Part shown: one piece after another, positions 1 to 10,012 of the stretch
How the letters are laid out: each line of letters opens with the position of its first letter
Position numbering within the stretch: position 1 is the stretch's first letter
NCBI GenBank assembly: GCA_003388505.1
Contig: QQVO01000076.1
Coordinates: forward strand, 1 to 64,000
Reading direction: 5' to 3'
DNA from: Planctomycetota bacterium
GTDB taxonomy: Bacteria > Planctomycetota > Planctomycetia > Planctomycetales > Planctomycetaceae
Length of the DNA stretch: 64,000 bases
Notes under the pieces: model-generated
What the model was told of the DNA's origin: nothing
The model's database searches: none
Seen by the model: only the letters and a program-made list of their open reading frames with translations
Program-made: the position numbers and the translations under genes

Positions 1-588
1 GGGGGACACAGAAGGGAACGAAGGTCGCGAAGTGGTTTGATTCTGGGGGGTGTCTCGCGGAGGCGCAGAGCCGCAGAGTTGAATCCCGTTGCCGGAGTGG
101 CGGGAATCGGGCAGAATTGGATGCTGACGTCGCGCCCACTAACACTGGGGAAGTCCACTGCGATGGGTCGATCTTCCACCGGCGCGGAGATTCACCCGCT
201 TATCACGAATGGGTCGAGCGTTATTCACAAGGCATTGGTGAACCCTTTCCACCGGGAATGCGGGCACAGATGCGCGAAGGGCACATGAGCAGCGCCGATT
301 GAATCGCGCTCGGACATTCGCATCAAGTGGCGGCGCTCACGGTTTGCACTCTCGGTCTCCCGGATCGAGTCCCAACGTTCCCAGCCCGTCCGCCCCCTCC
401 CCTCCGCGACTCCGCGAGCAACCCACGTAAGTCCACGCATCCCATTGAACCGCGACCCGCAGCGGAGCGCTGTCCCTTCCTTTGTGCCCATCGTGCCTTC
501 GTGGTCCACAACAACGTCTCATCCGTCTCCGCGCGGGGTCGCTGGTGGTCGGCTGCAAGCGCAACCGCGCACTCACGTCCCAACCGCG
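1..588. other. Gene-free stretch with repeat fragments
   Basis: No open frame here looks like a real protein; the candidates overlap on all strands and are arginine/proline-rich. The stretch holds fragments of low-complexity dispersed motifs: a 'ctcgcggaggcgcagagccg' run at about 54-75, its inverse-like 'ctccgcgactccgcga' near 402-418, and 'cgtgccttcgtggt' near 488-503, which recurs at about 18603-18619. It lies downstream of the minus-strand CAP gene. I see no terminator or promoter that I can defend. Confidence 0.5.
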
Positions 589-1452
589 TCACCGCTCTCC
601 CGCCGTCTCTTTCCGCGACACCTCCAGTTCCCCGTCCGCATTCCGACCAACCACCAGCCGCTCGCCCCCTTCCACGCTGAAGGTCCCCACCTCCCGGCTC
701 TCGTCGCTCTCTTCCGTTTGTGCAGGTCCCGCGTTCTCCAACAGCGTGAACTCGCCCGGTTTGCAGCGGCGATGCGTCCGTGAAAACCGGGGCGGCAGTT
801 CAAACTCACGGTCACCCACGCGGTAACGGATCGCTTCCTCCGCCTCGTTGCGAATCGAAAATTCGATCGCCGCCGATCGCGGTCGGCCGAACATCTGCAC
901 CGCGTAGTACACGCCCGTTTTCTCACTCTGGGCGATCGCGACGCCGGTCTCCGTCACGGCTGGATTCAGCATGTTCTCGCGATGTCCGGACGAGTTCTTC
1001 CAGCCGGTCACAAACCCCTCGACGAGTTCCTCGGTCGTGAAGCCAAGCGTCTGAAACTGATACGCGATGTTCTCGGCCACAATGCAGAATTCATAACCGG
1101 CGTCCGCCGCTCGCCCGCTGGGGCGGTTGCCGTCGGCCGTGTGGCCGAAGCGATCGGTGCGGGCCATGTACTCGGCGAACTCCTGCGCCGCCGTCTGCAA
1201 CGTCTCGTCCGGCTCCACCGCACTGCGGTCGTGTTCTTGCCGAAACTCGTTGGTGCGTTCGACGATCGACCGCTCAACCTCCGCCGCGTCCGGCGTCTGC
1301 TCAGGCCGATACTCGCCGACCTCCGCCGCCTCCAATGTTTCAACGTCGTGCTCCTCCACGCTCTGAGCGCGGGCAGAAACAGGAATCAGGAACACCCCCA
1401 AGAGAAGCAGCACCCGGCTGACACATGTGGCAAAAGTTTTTGCAATCTGCAT
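589..1452 (-). CDS. Exported CAP-domain (SCP/PR-1-like) protein
   Basis: The protein has 287 residues. Residues 1-30 form a signal peptide with an Ala-Arg-Ala cleavage site, so it is exported. The CAP domain spans about 60-190: NEFRQEH at 68-74, the conserved His104 (RFGH), Glu127 in AENIAY, HREN at 157-160 and the closing YYAVQMFG at 182-189. These are the residues that form the CAP cavity. A C-terminal extension of about 95 residues (195-287), rich in charged residues and strands, is not part of the CAP fold and I do not recognise it. An AGGAG-like site (ggagagg) lies just upstream of the ATG. Bacterial CAP proteins have been linked to cell-surface and lipid-binding roles, but the substrate cannot be told from sequence. 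It stands alone on this strand. Confidence 0.88.
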   Translation of the reverse strand: MQIAKTFATCVSRVLLLLGVFLIPVSARAQSVEEHDVETLEAAEVGEYRPEQTPDAAEVERSIVERTNEFRQEHDRSAVEPDETLQTAAQEFAEYMARTDRFGHTADGNRPSGRAADAGYEFCIVAENIAYQFQTLGFTTEELVEGFVTGWKNSSGHRENMLNPAVTETGVAIAQSEKTGVYYAVQMFGRPRSAAIEFSIRNEAEEAIRYRVGDREFELPPRFSRTHRRCKPGEFTLLENAGPAQTEESDESREVGTFSVEGGERLVVGRNADGELEVSRKETAGER

Positions 1453-1803
1453 GAAGACCTCTCCAGCGAATCAATCGTTCGCCCGCGTTCAGGGCAACCT
1501 GGGTGTATAAACTGGACACGCCTCGGTAGGGCACGCGTCGCGAGGGCACGCCTCGGGAGGGCGTCCCTCTGAGCCGCGCAGTAAGTTCAACACTGTGCTC
1601 CCCAGCGTGAAATAGCCGATCACCCTGGGGACGCATTATGCACTCCCGCGCAAGTGCAAGTTCATCGGGAATATTCGCCACGCCGCCTGGGTGCCTTCCC
1701 CATGCCTCACGCTCTTCAGCAGTCGACGCAAGACTCTCGCAAGCCGGCGGCGCAACCGGCGCGTCAATCCGGAGGCTCATTGCGTCGGTCGAATTTGCTT
1801 CAG

Positions 1804-2128
1804 AGCCTGTCGTTTACACACATCTCTCGATCCCCGTTCGAGTGACTCTCTAGGAAATTCGAATGGAACGCAGATAACCCCAGCGCGGGCGTCGCCCGCA
1901 ACCCCACCACGGAGCGCACGCAGCCTTGCGTGCGTCCCGCTGATCACAGAGGCGGTTGACGCACGCTGGCAGCGTGCGCTACGGACGAACGCGACAATTT
2001 GTGCAGGACGACAAACTTTCGCTGGTGAGTAGCACGGATGGGACCGATTTTCACTGTTTGCTTTCTGGCGTATCGACGCCATTCGCGCCTGAATCGATGC
2101 GGCCTCGGTGCTGCCGCCGTTTGAGGAA
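1804..2128 (-). repeat. Dispersed repeat copy A, interrupted
   Basis: Read on the minus strand, 2034-2128 followed by 1804-1878 matches 18425-18585 at roughly 80-85% by eye, including the shared words 'gcctgaatcgatgcggc' (complement near 18438) and 'cgcgttccattcgaat'-like. In this copy the two halves are separated by about 155 bases (1879-2033) that are absent from the other copy. This suggests an insertion into the repeat here or a deletion there. Confidence 0.7.
1879..2033. repeat. Hairpin-rich insert inside repeat copy A
   Basis: Three palindromes sit in series: gcgggcg/cgcccgc (1885-1899), gcacgca/tgcgtgc (1916-1933) and gcacgctg/cagcgtgc (1961-1977). The last, with flanks 'gacgcacgctggcagcgtgc', recurs at 22752-22771. 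The segment is missing from the otherwise similar repeat at 18425-18585, so it may be a small mobile or palindromic element. Confidence 0.55.
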
Positions 2129-2339
2129 CGCCATGCGAACCGCGCTGCAAGCGATGAACACAATCCACAGGTCCGCCGTCCAGGACTGTCAGAATTCGAG
2201 CCCCGGATTTCGCAGGTCGCACCGACTGCCGCCAATGCCACAGATTCCGCTTCACCATTTTTCGGTTTACAATGATGGTCGCCGCCGCTGTAAGCGAGAG
2301 CCGCGGTCGCAATTCGCTGACGCCAGCAGGAACAGAGCG

Positions 2340-3683
2340 ATGAACGCAATGCATCCCACCCGACGCCGCTTTCTCCAGACCTCGTTGTCCGCCGCCGGTG
2401 CGAGCGTTGCCGCTGTTGCCTGGGCCGGCGAGCCGCCGCAGGTGACCAGGCCGCGGGCCACCGACGGCGACGAACGGTACGAACCCGACTGGGACAAGCG
2501 GCTCACCCTGACGATCGGCCACGAAAAAGGAGACCTCAACGGCAAGGACGACAAGGTGATCCAGGCGGGCGTCGACTACGTTGCCCGGCTCGGCGGCGGG
2601 ACGGTCAAGATTCTGCCCGGCGAATACAGGCTGCGGAATTCGATCTACCTGCCGTCCGGCATCCGCGTCGTCGGCAGCGGGCCCGAGTCGGTCATCACCA
2701 AAATCGCGTCCGAACCGCTGCCTATCTCGGGGGACTCCGACTGGTACGACCAGGAGATCACGGTCAAAGACCCGGCCGGTCTGCAGGTCGGCGACGGGAT
2801 CGTCATCATCACCAAGAGCCCGAGTAGCGGTGCGCGACAGGTCATCAAGCGCACGCTCGTCGCCCGGTCCGGCAACCGTTTCAAGCTCAGCGACGGCCTC
2901 CGGGAGAACGTCTGGCTCTCGGCCGAACCGATCTGTGCGCCGCAGTTCCCGCTCTTCACCAGCGAGTATACCAGCGACGTCACGATCGAGAACATCGCTC
3001 TCGACGGCAACCGCGAGAACAACATGCACCTCGACGGCAACTACGCCGGCTGCATCTTCATTCAGGACTGCAATCGCTACACGTTCCGGGGCGTCGAAGC
3101 CCGCAATTACAACGGCGACGGCATTTCCTTCCAGATCTGCCACGACGTCCGGGTCGAGAATTGCCACTCGCACGACAACGCCGATCTGGGCGTACATCCC
3201 GGCTCCGGATCACAGCGGCCCGTCATCCGCGGCTGCACACTGGAGCGGAACACGATCGGCCTCTTCTGGTGCTGGGGCGTGAAATACGGCCTCGCCGAGG
3301 AGAACCGCATCGCCGAAAACGGCAACTACGGCGTCTCGATCGGCCACAACGACACCGACAACGTGATGCGGCACAACGAGATCACCGGCAGCGGCAAGGT
3401 GGGCATCCTGTTCCGCGACGACGCCCGCGGCGAAGACTTCTGGGCCAACCGCAACGTCGTGGAGCACAACCGCATTCTTGACAGCGGGGACGAGGAGGGC
3501 ATTGCGATCGACGTTCAGGGCCAGACCAAAGACGTCACCCTGGCCCACAACGAGATCCGCGAAACCCGCATGCCGGCTCACCGAACCGGAATCCGCATCG
3601 GCCCCGAAGCCGCCCGGATTGAACTCATGGAGAATACGATCGAAGGGTTCGCGCAGAGCGTTGTGGATGAGCGCAGCGCGTGA
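2340..3683 (+). CDS. Tat-exported right-handed beta-helix protein
   Basis: The frame is open from 1956, but the plausible start is the ATG at 2340 (or 2349), where a twin-arginine signal begins: TRRRFLQ at about residues 7-13 followed by an Ala-rich hydrophobic segment ending near residue 30. The mature part (about 415 residues) opens with a pectate-lyase-3-like N-terminus (a 'GVDYVARLGGGTVKILPGEYRL' type strand) and continues as repeated N-x-I/V-x-x-N rungs typical of parallel beta-helices (IENIALDGN, VENCHSHDN, LERNTIGLF, AENRIAENG and so on). This fold is used by polysaccharide lyases, epimerases and glycosidases. No catalytic set can be assigned, so the enzymatic role is open. It stands alone, and a repeat element begins 16 bases after its stop. 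Confidence 0.85.
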   Translation: MNAMHPTRRRFLQTSLSAAGASVAAVAWAGEPPQVTRPRATDGDERYEPDWDKRLTLTIGHEKGDLNGKDDKVIQAGVDYVARLGGGTVKILPGEYRLRNSIYLPSGIRVVGSGPESVITKIASEPLPISGDSDWYDQEITVKDPAGLQVGDGIVIITKSPSSGARQVIKRTLVARSGNRFKLSDGLRENVWLSAEPICAPQFPLFTSEYTSDVTIENIALDGNRENNMHLDGNYAGCIFIQDCNRYTFRGVEARNYNGDGISFQICHDVRVENCHSHDNADLGVHPGSGSQRPVIRGCTLERNTIGLFWCWGVKYGLAEENRIAENGNYGVSIGHNDTDNVMRHNEITGSGKVGILFRDDARGEDFWANRNVVEHNRILDSGDEEGIAIDVQGQTKDVTLAHNEIRETRMPAHRTGIRIGPEAARIELMENTIEGFAQSVVDERSA

Positions 3684-3698
3684 GGGTGTTTCACGCGA

Positions 3699-3806
3699 GT
3701 AGGCTGGAACAAGGAGCGCGGCGACGCCGCTCCGGCACGGGGGATGTTGCCGTGGGTGGGTGAAACTGAATCCTGCCGGAACTGCGCTGCGCTTGGTCCG
3801 TTGTAC
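3699..3806. repeat. Inverted-repeat element, copy 1
   Basis: This element of about 108 bases starts 'gtaggctggaacaaggagcg' and ends in the near-inverse '...cttggtccgttgtac'. It is the same element as 28996-29091, sharing 'gcgacgccgctccggca' and 'ctgccggaactgcgctgcgc'. It sits between two convergent genes and could fold into a cruciform or long hairpin. Confidence 0.75.
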
Positions 3807-3833
3807 TCGTTTGCGCTCAATCGCGGTCACTGT

Positions 3834-4196
3834 TCAGGTGACCGATACGCTGCCGTTGGCGTAGTCCACGACTAATCTCCGGCTTGCCAGAAGCTCAGTC
3901 CCCAGCAGTGGCAACTTGCCTTCGTTCGCGATGACTTGCGCCGCGACTACCTCACCAAACCAATCGACGTAGCAAACGTGCGACTCCAAAGTGACACGAC
4001 TCCCATCGGCCAAGACTGCTTCCGCGGCCGCTTCTTGATCCAACTCAAGACTCTCGATCAAAGACTTTGAAAAAACGAGGAAGCCGTCGAATGCCGTATC
4101 GATCCAAGCCGTAACGGGGGTGGATTGTTCTGATGGCGTGCTTCCGACTCGGAACTCCAACAATGCTCGACGTGAGTCGTCAACGTGCCCGTTCAT
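3834..4196 (-). CDS. Clan AA (retropepsin-like) aspartyl protease
   Basis: A small soluble protein of 120 residues. The motif AWIDTAFDGFLVF at about 30-42 fits the catalytic loop of single-domain clan AA proteases, with Asp33 and Thr34 (DTA where DTG/DSG is more common). It is followed by a hydrophobic strand and a second conserved stretch, LPLLGTELLAS (about 94-104), which matches the Gly-x-x-Leu/hydrophobic-hydrophobic-Gly region of the fold. Such proteases work as homodimers. Its start overlaps the stop of the upstream 83-residue gene by four bases, so the two are very likely co-translated. The natural substrate is unknown. Confidence 0.8.
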   Translation of the reverse strand: MNGHVDDSRRALLEFRVGSTPSEQSTPVTAWIDTAFDGFLVFSKSLIESLELDQEAAAEAVLADGSRVTLESHVCYVDWFGEVVAAQVIANEGKLPLLGTELLASRRLVVDYANGSVSVT

Positions 4197-4444
4197 TTCG
4201 CGGCGCCCCCGATGTGAAGTGCTGCTTCGTGCCCGATTCGAATCACAAACGAGATGCGTTCGGGATGTGCCATGCGGGCCGCCGCGACGGCCTTGCTGAA
4301 CGATTCGGCGAGGAAATACTCTTCCGATTCCGGTTCGATCGCGACAAACTGATTCAGAAACTCACGTTCCAATTGTGACTGCAACTTCTCGGCGTAGATC
4401 GCCTTTGCTCGCCTCGCAACGCTCTGAGTATGTTCAGAAATCAT
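4193..4444 (-). CDS. Small partner of the clan AA protease
   Basis: An 83-residue protein that I cannot place in a named family. It is mostly helical and charged, with a clear central helix (LEREFLNQFVAIEPES) and an Ala-rich region (SFSKAVAAARMAHPE) before a short C-terminal strand. The stop overlaps the protease start by four bases. Small genes of this size are often seen next to clan AA proteases, so a regulatory, substrate or toxin/antitoxin-like partnership is plausible but inferred. The start is the ATG at 4444; a ribosome-binding site is not obvious. Confidence 0.62.
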   Translation of the reverse strand: MISEHTQSVARRAKAIYAEKLQSQLEREFLNQFVAIEPESEEYFLAESFSKAVAAARMAHPERISFVIRIGHEAALHIGGAAK

Positions 4445-4707
4445 CGTCGTATCTCATATCGTGGTTCGCACCTGCCTGGGTGGAATGTACGCAACAACCA
4501 CCTGCCACGGCTACGTGAAACCCCGATCCGTCGACGAACAAATCGCTGAACGCGAGCGGGCAGGTTTCCAACTTCTCAGCGCCGATTTCTTCGGTTACAG
4601 GGGATGATTGTTTCGGGGCGTGTCCTGCGGCCCGCCGCGAAACCGTGGTTATTACCGCCCGACTGTTCTGCCTTCGCTTCCACGCGAAGAGAATCCGTTC
4701 CAGACGG

Positions 4708-5574
4708 CTACCCATCCTGTCCGCGTGTCAGGCGTTGAAAGCGCGCCCGCAGGTCTTGCGTCACCGGTCCCGGTTTGCCGTCGCCGATCTGGCGGCCGTC
4801 GAGCTTGACGACGGGGATCACTTCGGCGGCCGTGCCGGTGAGGAAGCATTCATCGGCGGCGTAGATGTCGTGGCGGAGCAGGGGGACTTCCCGGACGGTC
4901 AGTTCGGCGTCTCGGGCGAGACCGATCACGGCGTTGCGGGTGATGCCTTCGAGAATGCCGGCTTCGGTGGGGGGCGTCTTGAGGACGCCGCGGCGGACAA
5001 TGAAGATGTTGTCGCCCGTGCATTCGGCCACTTCGCCCTTGTGGTTGAGCATCAACGCTTCCTGGCAGCCGGCGTCGGTGGCCTCGATCTTCGCGAGGAT
5101 GTTGTTGAGGTAGTTGAGCGACTTGATCCGCGGACTGAGAGCGCCGGGATGGTTCCGAATCGTGCTGGCGGTGATGATCGACAGACCGTCCCGGTAGTGC
5201 TCTTCGGGGTAGAGCGTGATCGTGTCGGCGATGATGACGATCTGCGGGTCGCTGGTCTTGCGAATGTCGAGCCCCAGGTAACCGGCGCCCCGCGTCACGA
5301 CGAGACGCACATAGCCGTCCTCAAGCTTGTTCGCCGCGACGGTGCTTTCGACCGCCTCGGTCAGGTCCGGCTTCGCCATCGGGATTTCGAGGCGGATCGC
5401 CCGCGCACATTCGTAAAGGCGGTCGATGTGTTCGTCCAGGAGAAACACGCGTCCCCCGTAAACGCGAATCCCCTCAAAGACTCCGTCGCCGTAGAGCAGG
5501 CCGTGGTCATAGACGCTGAGTTTCGCGTCCTGTTTGTCGATCAGTTCGCCGTTGACGAAGACCTGGGGTGGCAT
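4708..5574 (-). CDS. ilvE: Branched-chain amino acid aminotransferase
   Basis: A class IV pyridoxal-phosphate aminotransferase of 288 residues, the normal length. Features seen: the VYDHGLLYGDGVFEGIRVY opening at 21-39, the probable PLP lysine Lys151 in RIKSLNYLNN, the EVAECTGDNIF block at 181-191 and the SGTAAE-like TGTAAEVIPV near the end. It should transfer the amino group between Glu and the 2-oxo acids of Leu, Ile and Val in the cytoplasm. D-amino-acid transaminase is the main alternative within the fold, but the TGTAAE(V)xPV ending favours IlvE. A terminator lies between it and the upstream lolD-like gene, so it is probably transcribed separately. Confidence 0.92.
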   Translation of the reverse strand: MPPQVFVNGELIDKQDAKLSVYDHGLLYGDGVFEGIRVYGGRVFLLDEHIDRLYECARAIRLEIPMAKPDLTEAVESTVAANKLEDGYVRLVVTRGAGYLGLDIRKTSDPQIVIIADTITLYPEEHYRDGLSIITASTIRNHPGALSPRIKSLNYLNNILAKIEATDAGCQEALMLNHKGEVAECTGDNIFIVRRGVLKTPPTEAGILEGITRNAVIGLARDAELTVREVPLLRHDIYAADECFLTGTAAEVIPVVKLDGRQIGDGKPGPVTQDLRARFQRLTRGQDG

Positions 5575-5654
5575 GGCGGGCGGATCTTGACTGGGTGGTC
5601 GGTGCAGGGCATTCGGCTTCCCGACAGGACGCGGGCCGAAACCGAAAGGTTCAC

Positions 5655-5679
5655 AAAAACGCCCGGCTTGAGCCGGGCG
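5655..5679 (-). terminator. Intrinsic terminator of the lolD-like gene
   Basis: On the minus strand an 8-bp GC stem (cgcccggc/gccgggcg, arms at 5672-5679 and 5660-5667) with a 4-base loop is followed by five T residues (5655-5659). It lies between the stop of the ABC ATPase gene and the start of ilvE. Confidence 0.85.
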
Positions 5680-5713
5680 CTGAGGTCAATCGAAAGTCAG
5701 TGTTCCACTGAAT

Positions 5714-6511
5714 TCAGGCCGCGTCTTCGAGGCGCTGGATCCGGCCTTCGGAGAGGCGGACAATCCGCGACGCTTCGTGGGCGAGGCGGTCATCGTGTGT
5801 GACCATGATAATAGTGAGCCCCTCATCGGCGTTCAACCGGGCCAGAACGTCCATGATCTCGCCGCCGGTGGACGCATCGAGGTTTCCGGTCGGTTCGTCC
5901 GCGAGGAGGATCTGCGGCTTCCCAACGAGCGATCGGGCGATGGCGGCCCGCTGCATCTCGCCGCCCGAAAGTTCCGACGGCTTGTGCCTGCGACGGTGTT
6001 CCAGACCGACTTTGCGAACGATCTCCTCGGCCTGTTCCTTGAACTCCGTCCGCCGCTTCCAGAACTCCCAGGCGGAGTGCCGGATCATCATCGGCGTCAT
6101 GACGTTTTCCAGCAGCGTGAGTTCGGGCAGCAGGTGATAGAACTGAAAGACGAACCCGAACACGCGGTTCCGCAACTCGTCGCGGGTCGACGTCGGCAGG
6201 TCGTCGATGCGTTTGCCTTTCAGCCGGACTTCGCCGACGTCGGGGCCGTCCAGCAGGCCCAGCAGATGGAGCAACGTGCTCTTGCCGCAACCTGACTGGC
6301 CCACGATCGCCAGGAATTCACCGTGGCTGACGCACAGGTCGACTCCCCGCAGGACGGGGACCTTCATGTCGCCCTTGCGATAGGCCTTGTCGATCGCCAC
6401 GGCGGCCACGTGGGTGGGCGCCGGCTGTTTGGCAATCGGTACGGTTCTTGAAGTGACTTGTGAGTCGTCGGCCGTCATGGTCGCCGCTGCCATCTGCGAG
6501 TCCTTTCGCAT
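5714..6511 (-). CDS. lolD: ABC transporter ATP-binding protein, LolD/MacB type
   Basis: The protein has 265 residues, with an N-terminal extension of about 35 residues before the ABC domain. Walker A is GQSGCGKST at 71-79, the Q-loop glutamine is Gln123, the signature is LSGGE at 181-185, Walker B is ILLADE at 201-206, and the switch His is His239. The LPELTLLENVMTPMM stretch after the Q-loop is typical of the LolD/FtsE/MacB class. The gene downstream of a LolC/E-type permease on the same strand (233 bases away, across a palindromic repeat) supports a lipoprotein-release or related export role at the inner membrane. The in-frame Met codons at 7 and 12 could also be starts. Confidence 0.9.
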   Translation of the reverse strand: MRKDSQMAAATMTADDSQVTSRTVPIAKQPAPTHVAAVAIDKAYRKGDMKVPVLRGVDLCVSHGEFLAIVGQSGCGKSTLLHLLGLLDGPDVGEVRLKGKRIDDLPTSTRDELRNRVFGFVFQFYHLLPELTLLENVMTPMMIRHSAWEFWKRRTEFKEQAEEIVRKVGLEHRRRHKPSELSGGEMQRAAIARSLVGKPQILLADEPTGNLDASTGGEIMDVLARLNADEGLTIIMVTHDDRLAHEASRIVRLSEGRIQRLEDAA

Positions 6512-6692
6512 TGGACGTCAGTATCTTGCCGCTGTCCCAGTAACCCGTAGCCGGGATCACTGAGCCCGGTGTTCAATAGTAGTTCATCAATTCAAATTGT
6601 TCGGATCGAGCGGTTCGTTCGGAAGCACGAATCCCGCACGGTTTCGTGCGGATTTGCGGTTCAGCCAACCTGATTACAAAGTCCTGACAGGG

Positions 6693-6711
6693 CACTGGCG
6701 GGACGCCAGTG
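6693..6711. repeat. Palindrome of the cactggc/gccagtg family
   Basis: Perfect 8-base arms (cactggcg/cgccagtg) around 'gga' sit in the gap between the permease and ATPase genes. Related palindromes occur at 8562-8580, 21631-21653 and 32286-32302. Confidence 0.7.
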
Positions 6712-6744
6712 GCACCCCTTGCTTCACGTACCGCTTATTCCGCT

Positions 6745-8331
6745 CTACTCATACCTCAACGCCTGCACCGGATCGAGTTGCGAAGCGCGTCGCGCCGGCA
6801 GCACACTGGCGAGCACGGCGATCGCCATCGCACCGATCGCGACCCAGACGACCATCGCCGGATGGACCGACGTGGGGATTTCGTGGAAGTAGTAGATCGT
6901 CTCGTCAAAGACTTTGCGCCCGGTCAACCAGGAGACGCCGTCTTCGATCTCGTTGATGTACTTGACGAAGAGCAGTCCCAGCCCCACGCCGACCCCGCTG
7001 CCGACGACGCCCAGGCCGAGTCCGTACGCCAGGAAGATCGACATCACGCCGCCGGAACTGGCGCCCAGCGCCTTGAGGATGCCGATGTCCCGCGTTTTCT
7101 CGACCACGATCATGTAGAAGATCGCCAGGATGCCGAACCCGGCGACGGCGATGATGAGAAACAGCAAGACGTTGAGAATCGCGGCTTCGACTTCAACCGC
7201 CTGCAACAGCGGTCCCTGCTTCTGCTCCCAGGTCCGCACCTGGAATTCTCCGGCCGGCAGGCTGGCGAGCAGCTTCTGCGCGACGATTCCCGCGTCGTCG
7301 TAGTCCTTCAGTTTGATCTGCAGCGAGGTGACCGAACCGTTCCGCCAGTCCTTCTCGTCGAGCGGCGAGAGCATCTTGCGGGCGAGTTGCAACTCTTCGA
7401 GATTGCAGAACACGAGCGTCGAGTCGTACTCGCTCATGCCGCTCTTGAAGACGTCGGCGACGGTCGCCGCAAAACGGGCGGCGTCGGGAGTTCCGGTGGT
7501 GACCGTCGTAAACCGCACGTCTTCGCCCGGTTCGAGCATCATCATCGTGCGCGTCTTGCCGGTCTCGGATTCGACGTACGGATAGCTGATCAGTCCCACG
7601 CCGATGAAGACGCGGGCCGACAAGGGGGCGTCGGGATCTCTCGTGTCCGCGATCTGCTCATCGGGCTGCTCGTCGTCGACAGCGAGGGGGTCGTCGTCGA
7701 ACGGGTTCGTGGCATTGGCGAACGGATCACCACCGCCGAGCGACTCGCCCTCGACAGACGGTTCCGGATACATCACGGCTCCCTGATGCTGCTCCGCCCG
7801 GGCGCGGATTCGCTCCCATTGCAGCCATTCCCGGCGATGCTGCATCGCCTCGTCGGTCAGTTCCCAATCGAAGGGGGCGTCCAACTGCCGCAGCGGCGCG
7901 CGGACCAGCCGGCCGTCTTCCCGAATCTCCTGACGAGACATCATGTACTGGCGGATGGCGCTAACCATGTCTTTGCCCTGGGGGTCGATTCCAACCAGCG
8001 TCACCGGTTGGGTGATCGTTCCGCCGGGCCAGTCGAAGCTCATCATGCCGTAGACTTCGATGACCGGAGTGATCGCCTCGATGTGATCCCCGGCCACCTG
8101 GTTGATCGCCTGGATGACCGACTCGGAGTCGTCGAATCCGTCACTGCTGACCGACTCGACCATCATGTCGGCCAGAATGCCGTGCAGCCGGACCTTCATC
8201 TCGCCGCTGAAGCCCGCCATCACGCTGTTGACGACGATCATCGTGGCGACCCCCAACATCACGCTGACGATGCTGGCCAGGGCGATGAAACGGGTCCGCA
8301 GGTAGCGTCCCGAGAGAAGGAGCTTGTACAT
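6745..8331 (-). CDS. ABC transporter permease, LolC/LolE type
   Basis: An inner-membrane permease of 528 residues with the FtsX/MacB architecture: one N-terminal membrane segment (about 17-40), a large periplasmic domain (about 41-380), then three membrane segments near 383-410, 428-456 and 491-512, ending in the family's hallmark RRASQLDPVQALRYE. The periplasmic domain is longer than in E. coli LolC/E (about 400 residues total) and contains an acidic, Pro-rich insertion around 200-250 (GGDPFANATNPFDDDP and on). With the downstream ATPase it should form a LolCDE-like lipoprotein or MacB-like exporter; one permease gene suggests a homodimer. The start is the ATG at 8331. Confidence 0.88.
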   Translation of the reverse strand: MYKLLLSGRYLRTRFIALASIVSVMLGVATMIVVNSVMAGFSGEMKVRLHGILADMMVESVSSDGFDDSESVIQAINQVAGDHIEAITPVIEVYGMMSFDWPGGTITQPVTLVGIDPQGKDMVSAIRQYMMSRQEIREDGRLVRAPLRQLDAPFDWELTDEAMQHRREWLQWERIRARAEQHQGAVMYPEPSVEGESLGGGDPFANATNPFDDDPLAVDDEQPDEQIADTRDPDAPLSARVFIGVGLISYPYVESETGKTRTMMMLEPGEDVRFTTVTTGTPDAARFAATVADVFKSGMSEYDSTLVFCNLEELQLARKMLSPLDEKDWRNGSVTSLQIKLKDYDDAGIVAQKLLASLPAGEFQVRTWEQKQGPLLQAVEVEAAILNVLLFLIIAVAGFGILAIFYMIVVEKTRDIGILKALGASSGGVMSIFLAYGLGLGVVGSGVGVGLGLLFVKYINEIEDGVSWLTGRKVFDETIYYFHEIPTSVHPAMVVWVAIGAMAIAVLASVLPARRASQLDPVQALRYE

Positions 8332-8714
8332 CGACGGCTTCCGTGCTCGATGATGCGATGAGATGGACGTGCCGGCCGATCGAACAGGAGGACCGCCGGC
8401 CGGGGGACATGGGGCGGCGGAGTCTAGGGAAGCGTGTGGCTTGAGTCGAGACGAATGTCGGGTGTCAGCTCACCTTTGAAAATCGCCGTGGGACCGGTCA
8501 GAATGCCGAGTTGTCACGAATTTCGGCGAGTTGCAAATCAGGGTTGACCGGACAGCGGGCCCCACCGGCTTCGCCAGTGGCGCACTCTGTTCGCCACCGA
8601 GCGCCGACAAAGCCAGTGATACCCGATTGCGGGCGATTTCCCCCGACGCGGCACAGCCCGAATTTCGGCGCAGACTCCCTTCAAATAAGCGCTTAGAACG
8701 AATCGACACAACAC
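8332..8714. other. Divergent intergenic region
   Basis: This 383-base stretch separates the minus-strand permease from the plus-strand cupin gene. It holds a degenerate member of the cactggc palindrome family (8562-8580, ccaccggct/tcgccagtgg) and a partial 'gccagtg' match at 8612-8620. No gene is credible. Promoters for both flanking genes should be here, but none is clear enough to mark. Confidence 0.45.
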
Positions 8715-9932
<1,218 letters not shown>

Positions 9933-10012
9933 AGCAGGCGATCACCTGACGAGTTCAGACTGAGGATTACATCTATTGCCTTTTTGATGAAATCGTATCA
10001 GGAGAATGAACG

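Larger units (their letters stand above)
1453..2339. other. Long intergenic region built of nested repeats
   Basis: This stretch of nearly 900 bases has no credible gene; frames that cross it are shadows. It contains a dispersed repeat shared in reverse orientation with 18425-18585, split here into 1804-1878 and 2034-2128. The intervening part holds three hairpins in a row (arms at 1885-1891/1893-1899, 1916-1922/1927-1933 and 1961-1968/1970-1977). Around 1525-1565 there is a short imperfect tandem of 'gggcacgc' motifs. The rest upstream of the beta-helix gene shows nothing clear. Confidence 0.6.

Noticed and set aside
1777-2349. Minus-strand frame of 190 codons in the first long gap
   Set aside because: Its conserved part (EAASIQAR...) is the dispersed repeat seen again at 18425-18585, where it lies in a different context.
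4434-4715. Minus-strand frame of 93 codons between ilvE and the small protease partner
   Set aside because: It overlaps the 3' end of ilvE, has no domain and no ribosome-binding site, and its composition is that of non-coding frames in this GC-rich DNA.
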